DNA from: Streptomyces bacillaris
Lineage (GTDB): Bacteria; Actinomycetota; Actinomycetes; Streptomycetales; Streptomycetaceae
Length of the DNA stretch: 64,000 bases
Assembly (NCBI RefSeq): GCF_003268675.1
Contig: NZ_CP029378.1
Location: 5,332,001-5,396,000, forward strand
Direction of reading: 5' to 3'
A program made the translations under genes and the position numbers. The notes under the pieces were generated by a model that did no database searches, was not told the origin of the DNA, and saw nothing but the letters and a program-made list of their open reading frames with translations. This document shows positions 58,707 through 64,000 of the stretch, one piece after another. Every line of letters begins with the position of its first letter. Positions within the stretch are counted from its first letter, which is position 1.

Positions 58707-58906
58707 CGGCTCCCGGCCACGGACGCCACCACGGGACGCCCGACGCACGGCCCGATGCGCGCCCAATGTCCCCAATCGCCTTCGGCCCGCATAAAGGCCG
58801 TACCGCGTCCGGAGTACGGGGAGGGCGCACCGTACCTCTCAGGGAGGCTGTCCACCTCCGCCTGGTGGCACTTCGGGGGGTGGGATCCTCCGTCTAGGGT
58901 CGAGGG

Positions 58907-61561
58907 ATGGAGACCCCTACTGCTCGATGGCGGCGCCTGCTGCCCCGTACGCGTGGCCGGTGGGCCGCGGCCGGTGCCGCGCTCGCCGTGCTCGTGGGCG
59001 GTGGCACCTGGACCGCCGTCGCCGATGACGGCTCGCCCGCCGTGCAGCGCGAGGACCGGACGCTGCGGCCGGGCGGGGTGGAGATCGACACCTCGTACTT
59101 CTACGGGGAAGGTTCCGGCAAGCGGCCCGCCGTGCTCATCGGGCACGGCTTCGGCGGCAGCAAGAACGACGTACGGGACCAGGCCGAGAAGCTGGCCGCC
59201 GACGGGTACGCGGTGCTGACCTGGTCGGCGCGCGGGTTCGGGAAGTCGGGCGGGGCGATCTCGCTCAACGACCCGGAGGCCGAGGTCAAGGACGTCTCCG
59301 GGCTCATCGACTGGCTGGCCAAGCGGCCCGAGGTCCAGCTCGACGCGGAGGGCGACCCCCGCGTCGGCCTCACCGGGGCCTCCTACGGCGGGGCGGTCTC
59401 CCTGCTCGCCGCCGGGCACGACGAGCGGGTCGACGCCATCGCCCCCGTGATCACGTACTGGAACCTGGCCGACGCCCTCTTCCCCGACGGGGTCTTCAAG
59501 AAGCTCTGGGCCGGGATCTTCGTCACCTCCGGCGGCGGCTGCGAGAAGTTCGAGAAGCGGCTCTGCGAGATGTACGAGCGCGTCGCGGTCAGCGGCAAGC
59601 CCGACCCGGCCGCGATCGAGCTGCTCACCGAGCGCTCGCCGTCCGCCGTCGCCGACCGCATCGAGGTCCCCTCGCTCATCCTCCAGGGCCAGTCCGACTC
59701 CCTCTTCCCGCTCGGCCAGGCCGACGCCATGCAGAAGGCGATCAGCGCCAACGGCGCCCCCGTCTCCGTCGACTGGATCTCCGGCGGCCATGACGGCGGC
59801 GACAACGAGACGCCCCGGGTCGAGGGGCGCGTCGGCGCCTGGTTCGACCGGTATCTGAAGGAGGAGACCGGCACCGACACCGGACCCGCCTTCCGCGTCA
59901 CCCGTACCGGAGGTATCGACTCCACCGACGGCGCCGCCCTCCGGCGCGGCGCGAGCAGCGACACCTACCCGGGGCTGCGCAGCGGTGGCCGGGAGATCGC
60001 GCTCGGGGAGGGGACGAAGACCTTCCGCAACCCCGCCGGCTCCGCCCCGCCTGCCATCTCCGCCGTCCCCGGCCTCGGCGGCGGGATCTCGCAGCTCTCC
60101 TCGCTGGGTGTCGGGCTCTCGCTCGACTTCCCCGGCCAGTTCGGCCGCTTCGACTCGGCCCCGCTGGACACCTCCGTACGCGTCACCGGCACGCCCACGG
60201 TCCGGGTGACCGTCAAGGCGACCGAGGGCCGGGACGCGGTGCTCTTCGGCAAGGTGTACGACGTGTCGCCGGACGGCCGCCAGCAGCGGCTGCCCGCCCA
60301 GCTCGTCGCCCCCTACCGGATCACCCCCGACCAGCAGGGCAAGCCGATCGAGCTGGCGCTGCCCGCCGTGGACCACGAGTTCGACGCCGGGCACCGGATG
60401 CGGCTCGTCCTCTCCGCGACCGACCTCGGCTACGCCTCCCCGGCCGAGCCCGCCACGTACGCCGTCACCCTCGACGGCCCCCTGACCGTCCCCACCGCAC
60501 CGGCCGTCAGGACCGCCGCGGCCGCCCTCCCCTGGTGGACCTGGGGCCTCCCGGCCGCCGCCCTCGTCATCGCGGCCGCGCTCCTGCTCACCGCCCGGCG
60601 GCGGACCGCGACGCCCGCCCCGGACCCCGGACTCACCGACGTACCGCTCCAGATCACCGGGCTCTCGAAGAAGTACGCGAAGTCCGTCGACCGGTACGCC
60701 GTGCGCGAGCTGTCCTTCCGCGTCGAGAAGGGCCAGGTCCTCGGACTCCTCGGGCCCAACGGAGCGGGCAAGACGACCACCCTGCGCATGCTCATGGGGC
60801 TCATCACCCCCGACGAGGGCGAGATCCGCGTCTTCGGGCAGGCGATCCGCCCCGGCGCCCCGGTCCTCTCCCGGGTGGGCGCCTTCGTCGAGGGCGCGGG
60901 CTTCCTGCCGCACCTCTCCGGGCGCGCCAACCTGGACCTGTACTGGCAGGCCACCGGCCGCCCCGCCGAGGACGCCCACATCGACGAGGCCCTGGAGATC
61001 GCGGGCCTCGGCGACGCGCTGGCCCGAGCCGTACGGACGTACTCCCAGGGCATGCGGCAGCGGCTCGCCATCGCGCAGGCCATGCTCGGCATGCCGGACC
61101 TGCTCATCCTCGACGAGCCGACCAACGGGCTGGACCCGCCGCAGATCCGCGAGATGCGTGACGTGATGATCCGTTACGCGGCCGGGGGCCGGACCGTCAT
61201 CGTCTCCAGCCACCTCCTCTCGGAGGTCGAGCAGTCCTGCACCCACCTGGTCGTCATGGACCGGGGCCGGCTCGTGCAGGCCGGTCCGGTCGCGGAGATC
61301 ACCGGCTCCGGCGACATGATCCTGGTGACCACGGCGGAGGAGGTGTCCGAGCCGCTCGCGGAGAAGGTCGCCGCGCTGCCCGGCGTCGGCTCCGCCGTCC
61401 GCACCGACGACGGGCGCGGCCTCCTCGTCCGCCTGGACGGGGCCACCACCTCGCGCCTCGTCGCCGACCTCGTCCGGCTCGACGTCCCGGTCACCGGCGT
61501 CGGCCCGCACCGCCGCCTGGAGGACGCCTTCCTCACCCTGATCTCCGGAGGAGCAGCATGA
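58907..61561 (+). CDS. Fusion of secreted-type alpha/beta hydrolase and ABC ATPase
   Basis: An 884-residue protein. An N-terminal membrane anchor (AAAGAALAVLVGGG) precedes an X-Pro dipeptidyl-peptidase S15-like hydrolase (IGHGFGGSKNDVRDQ; nucleophile GASYGGAVSL; later SGGHDGG with His) and a beta-sandwich domain. A transmembrane segment (WGLPAAALVIAAALLL, ~residues 545-560) leads to a cytoplasmic ABC ATPase with LLGPNGAGKTTTLRMLMGLI, signature YSQGMRQRLAIAQ and LLILDEPTNGLDPP. The permease gene overlaps its end (ATGA). The hydrolase is thus predicted outside and the ATPase inside, a fixed pairing of hydrolysis and transport. Substrate unknown. Confidence 0.88.
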   Translation: METPTARWRRLLPRTRGRWAAAGAALAVLVGGGTWTAVADDGSPAVQREDRTLRPGGVEIDTSYFYGEGSGKRPAVLIGHGFGGSKNDVRDQAEKLAADGYAVLTWSARGFGKSGGAISLNDPEAEVKDVSGLIDWLAKRPEVQLDAEGDPRVGLTGASYGGAVSLLAAGHDERVDAIAPVITYWNLADALFPDGVFKKLWAGIFVTSGGGCEKFEKRLCEMYERVAVSGKPDPAAIELLTERSPSAVADRIEVPSLILQGQSDSLFPLGQADAMQKAISANGAPVSVDWISGGHDGGDNETPRVEGRVGAWFDRYLKEETGTDTGPAFRVTRTGGIDSTDGAALRRGASSDTYPGLRSGGREIALGEGTKTFRNPAGSAPPAISAVPGLGGGISQLSSLGVGLSLDFPGQFGRFDSAPLDTSVRVTGTPTVRVTVKATEGRDAVLFGKVYDVSPDGRQQRLPAQLVAPYRITPDQQGKPIELALPAVDHEFDAGHRMRLVLSATDLGYASPAEPATYAVTLDGPLTVPTAPAVRTAAAALPWWTWGLPAAALVIAAALLLTARRRTATPAPDPGLTDVPLQITGLSKKYAKSVDRYAVRELSFRVEKGQVLGLLGPNGAGKTTTLRMLMGLITPDEGEIRVFGQAIRPGAPVLSRVGAFVEGAGFLPHLSGRANLDLYWQATGRPAEDAHIDEALEIAGLGDALARAVRTYSQGMRQRLAIAQAMLGMPDLLILDEPTNGLDPPQIREMRDVMIRYAAGGRTVIVSSHLLSEVEQSCTHLVVMDRGRLVQAGPVAEITGSGDMILVTTAEEVSEPLAEKVAALPGVGSAVRTDDGRGLLVRLDGATTSRLVADLVRLDVPVTGVGPHRRLEDAFLTLISGGAA

Positions 61562-62478
61562 GCGCCCCCGTCCAGCCCCCCGAGGCCCGCGGGAAGGCCG
61601 GCGCCCCCGGGACCGAGCACCCGGAGGCCGCGGGCTACCGCGCCGGGCGCACGCTCCCCCTCCGCGTCGAGGCCATGCGGCAGTTGCGCCGCCGCCGCAC
61701 CCTGCTCATGGGCGGGGTCCTCGCGGCCCTCCCGTTCATCCTGATCATCGCCTTCGCCATCGGCGGCACTCCGGACGGCGAGGACGGCGGCGGGCGGGGC
61801 GGCAACCGGATCAACCTGATGGACGTGGCGACCGAGTCCGCCGCGAACTTCGCCGCCACCTCCCTCTTCGTCTCGGCCGGCTTCCTGCTGGTGATCCCGG
61901 TGGCCCTGTTCTGCGGGGACACCGTGGCCTCCGAGGCGAGCTGGTCCTCGCTGCGCTATCTGCTCGCCGCGCCCGTGCCCCGGACCCGGTTGCTCTGGTC
62001 CAAGCTCGTCGTCGCGCTCGGCTTCAGCCTGGCCGCGATGGTGCTGCTGCCGGTGGTCGCCCTGGCGGCGGGCACGGCGGCCTACGGGTGGGGGCCGCTG
62101 AAACTGCCGACCGGGGGAGCGCTGGCGGCCGGGGACACCGTGCCCCGCCTCGCGCTCGTCGTCGCGTTCATCTTCGTCTCCCAGCTGGTCACGGCGGGGC
62201 TGGCGTTCTGGCTCTCGACGAAGACGGACGCCCCGCTCGGCGCGGTCGGCGGCGCGGTCTTCCTCACCATCGTCGGCAATGTGCTCGACGCGGTCACGGC
62301 GCTCGGCTCCTGGCGCGACTTCCTCCCCGCGCACTGGCAGTTCGCGTGGGCCGACGCGCTCCAGCCCGAACTGGAGTGGGGCGGCATGATCAAGGGAGCG
62401 TCGATCTCCCTGACGTACGCCCTGATCCTGTTCGCCCTCGCCTTCCGCGGGTTCAGTCGTAAGGACATCGTGTCCTGA
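61558..62478 (+). CDS. ABC transporter permease (ABC-2 type)
   Basis: A 306-residue membrane protein with about six helices: LLMGGVLAALPFILIIAFAI near the N-terminus, then VSAGFLLVIPVALF, several central segments and a final GASISLTYALILFALAF. It starts in an ATGA overlap with GGAGGAGC upstream, so it is the dedicated partner of the fused hydrolase-ATPase. The VWA lipoprotein gene follows after a terminator hairpin. Confidence 0.9.
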   Translation: MSAPVQPPEARGKAGAPGTEHPEAAGYRAGRTLPLRVEAMRQLRRRRTLLMGGVLAALPFILIIAFAIGGTPDGEDGGGRGGNRINLMDVATESAANFAATSLFVSAGFLLVIPVALFCGDTVASEASWSSLRYLLAAPVPRTRLLWSKLVVALGFSLAAMVLLPVVALAAGTAAYGWGPLKLPTGGALAAGDTVPRLALVVAFIFVSQLVTAGLAFWLSTKTDAPLGAVGGAVFLTIVGNVLDAVTALGSWRDFLPAHWQFAWADALQPELEWGGMIKGASISLTYALILFALAFRGFSRKDIVS

Positions 62479-62509
62479 ACCTGATGTTCCGCAGGTTTGG
62501 CCGACCGCA

Positions 62510-62546
62510 GCCGGGCGGAGTCGACCGCAAAGTCGCTCCGCCCGGC
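62510..62546 (+). terminator. Terminator after the ABC permease
   Basis: GCCGGGCGGAG (62510-62520) pairs with CTCCGCCCGGC (62536-62546), with CGAC/GTCG extending the stem inside. It lies 32 bases beyond the permease stop. Confidence 0.75.
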
Positions 62547-62646
62547 CTCTGTTGCCGCATCGAGATGGTTCCGCAACGCTTTCGTCGACTCCGTTCGGCG
62601 GGCTCGTACGTCACATTCACAGGTGTCGGAGAAAGGACTCGGCACC

Positions 62647-64000
62647 GTGATGACGTGGGGGTTACGGATGCACCAGCGAAGCGGCAGGCGAACGACGGGG
62701 GCACGGGCGGGGGCCTGGGCAGGGGGCCGGGCAGGCGCGGTGGCGCTTCTGCTCGCGGGCGGAATGCTGCTCACCGCATGCAGTGGTGAGGGGACGTCGG
62801 AGGGCACCGCCGCCGACAAGCGCTCCGGCGCACGCCCCCCGCAGGGGACGACCGGCGGCGGGCAGCCCGCACCGGACGTCGCGGCGCCGGAACGGAACCG
62901 GCCGTCCGAGGAGGGCGCCGACAAGGCCGTGCCTGACCCCGCCGCCCCCGACTACCTCTCCACCTTCGCCCTGGACGTGGACACCGCGAGCTACGGCTAC
63001 GCGCGCACCACCCTCGGCAACGGCAGGCTGCCGGACGCGGCGGACATCCGGCCCGAGGAGTTCGTCAACAGCTTCAAGCAGGGGTACGAGCGCCCGAAGG
63101 GCAACGGCTTCTCCGTCACGGTCGACGGAGCCCGGATCCCCGCCGGTTCCGGTATCTCCACCGCCTCCGGCCCCTCCGACTGGTCGCTGCTCCGCGTCGG
63201 ACTGGCGACCAAGGCGGCCCCGCCGAGCAGCGAACGGCCGCCCGCCTCGCTCACGTTCGTCGTCGACATCTCCGGCTCCATGGCCGGCCCCGGCCGTCTG
63301 GAGCTGGTCCGGAAGTCCCTGAACATCCTCACCGACGAACTCCGCGACGACGACTCCGTCTCCCTGGTCACCTTCAGCGACAAGGCCGAGACCCGGCTGC
63401 CGATGACCCGCCTCAAGGGCAACCGGAACAAGATCCGGGACGCGGTGGACGAGATGCGGCCCGCCCGCTCCACCAATGTGGAGGCGGGAATCATGCGCGG
63501 TTACGAGGAGTCGGTTAAGGGCCACCGCGAGGGCGTCAACAACCGGGTGGTGCTGCTCTCCGACGCCCTCGCCAACACCGGGGACACCAAGGCCGAGAAC
63601 ATCCTGGAGCGGATCGACTCCGCCCGCCGCGAGTACGGCATCACGCTCTTCGGCGTCGGCGTCGGCAGCGAGTACGGCGACGCGTTCATGGAGCGGCTCA
63701 CCAACAAGGGCGACGGCCACACCACGTACGTCGGTGACGAGGAGCAGGCCCGCAAGGTCTTCGTCGACCAGCTCCCCGCCCACATCCAGCTTCGGGCGCG
63801 CGACGCCAAGGCCCAGGTGGCGTTCGACCGGAAGACCGTGAAGCAGTTCCGGCTGATCGGCTACGAGAACCGCAAGGTCGCCGACGAGGACTTCCGCGAC
63901 GACAGCGTCGACGGCGGCGAGGTCGGCCCCGGCCACACGGTGACCGCGCTCTATGCCGTACGGCTGCGCGAAGGGGCGTCCGGGGAGGTGGCCAAGGCGA
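62647..64000 (+). CDS. VWA-domain lipoprotein (YfbK-like), 3' end beyond window
   Basis: At least 451 residues are visible; the frame is open at the right edge. The lipoprotein signal ends in GGMLLTACSG. An N-terminal vWF_A-associated region (YLSTFALDVDTASYGYART, FVNSFKQGYERPKG) precedes a VWA domain with the metal site FVVDISGSMAG (DxSxS). A DUF3520-like C-terminus appears to begin near the edge. The GTG at 62647 and ATG at 62650 are adjacent candidates; AAAGGA lies upstream. Codon 5-6 is a rare TTA (62662-62664), so translation may need the bldA tRNA unless the ATG at 62668 is used. It is a surface-anchored protein of unknown binding partner. Confidence 0.85.
   Translation, partial: MMTWGLRMHQRSGRRTTGARAGAWAGGRAGAVALLLAGGMLLTACSGEGTSEGTAADKRSGARPPQGTTGGGQPAPDVAAPERNRPSEEGADKAVPDPAAPDYLSTFALDVDTASYGYARTTLGNGRLPDAADIRPEEFVNSFKQGYERPKGNGFSVTVDGARIPAGSGISTASGPSDWSLLRVGLATKAAPPSSERPPASLTFVVDISGSMAGPGRLELVRKSLNILTDELRDDDSVSLVTFSDKAETRLPMTRLKGNRNKIRDAVDEMRPARSTNVEAGIMRGYEESVKGHREGVNNRVVLLSDALANTGDTKAENILERIDSARREYGITLFGVGVGSEYGDAFMERLTNKGDGHTTYVGDEEQARKVFVDQLPAHIQLRARDAKAQVAFDRKTVKQFRLIGYENRKVADEDFRDDSVDGGEVGPGHTVTALYAVRLREGASGEVAKA

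Overview
The window is chromosomal DNA from a Streptomyces or very close relative. It is extremely GC-rich with strong third-position G/C bias, GTG and TTG starts are common, and start/stop overlaps (ATGA, GTGA, TTGA) are frequent. Recognisable actinobacterial families include SARP/AfsR and large LuxR ATPase regulators, a WhiJ-like helix-turn-helix/DUF397 pair, a 429-aa citrate synthase and type I-E CRISPR repeats. No rRNA, tRNA, cas gene, transposase or phage module was seen.

1-19.8 kb is a dense RiPP (ribosomally made, modified peptide) region. On the minus strand a coupled operon encodes a radical SAM enzyme, a haem-oxygenase-fold diiron protein and an 83-aa small protein. It is followed by a nucleotide-cyclase/AAA regulator and a subtilisin-type protease cut by the window edge. 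Divergent from it lie a 53-aa peptide with a class III-like leader, an MFS exporter and a class III lanthipeptide synthetase (LanKC) carrying an apparent one-base frameshift. Further on, reading minus, come a class II synthetase (LanM), a 64-aa cysteine-free candidate precursor, a LuxR-type ATPase regulator and a SARP regulator. Three modification chemistries thus sit side by side; this is the strongest candidate for an undescribed system.

20-24.4 kb holds a LacI-type repressor divergent from three coupled sugar-catabolism genes (Gfo/Idh/MocA oxidoreductase, DUF993 aldolase-like protein, TIM-barrel isomerase), with a palindromic operator between them. 24.7-28.8 kb has a SARP-like regulator divergent from an MMPL exporter, then a DUF4352 lipoprotein.

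28.9-36.7 kb is an accessory stretch. It holds two short CRISPR arrays sharing a leader, a lone repeat relic, small secreted and regulatory proteins, a flavoprotein/XRE divergent pair, an overlapping micro-operon of four tiny Cys-containing proteins, a VOC protein, and the XRE-DUF5753/DUF397 pair.

36.8-49.6 kb is more core-like: RecD2-type helicase, citrate synthase, a copper efflux ATPase and chaperone with a CsoR-like operator, a TetR/MMPL exporter pair with palindromic operators, a methyltransferase, a small HTH protein and a DinB-like protein.

49.6-57.6 kb is a myo-inositol catabolic cluster (IolE-like TIM barrel divergent from iolC, a Cgl0159-family aldolase, iolB, iolD and mmsA). Several of its proteins carry low-complexity repeat expansions. 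57.7-64 kb has DUF2283 and DUF4291 proteins, an unusual alpha/beta-hydrolase-ABC ATPase fusion with its permease, and a VWA lipoprotein that runs off the window and has a TTA codon near its start.
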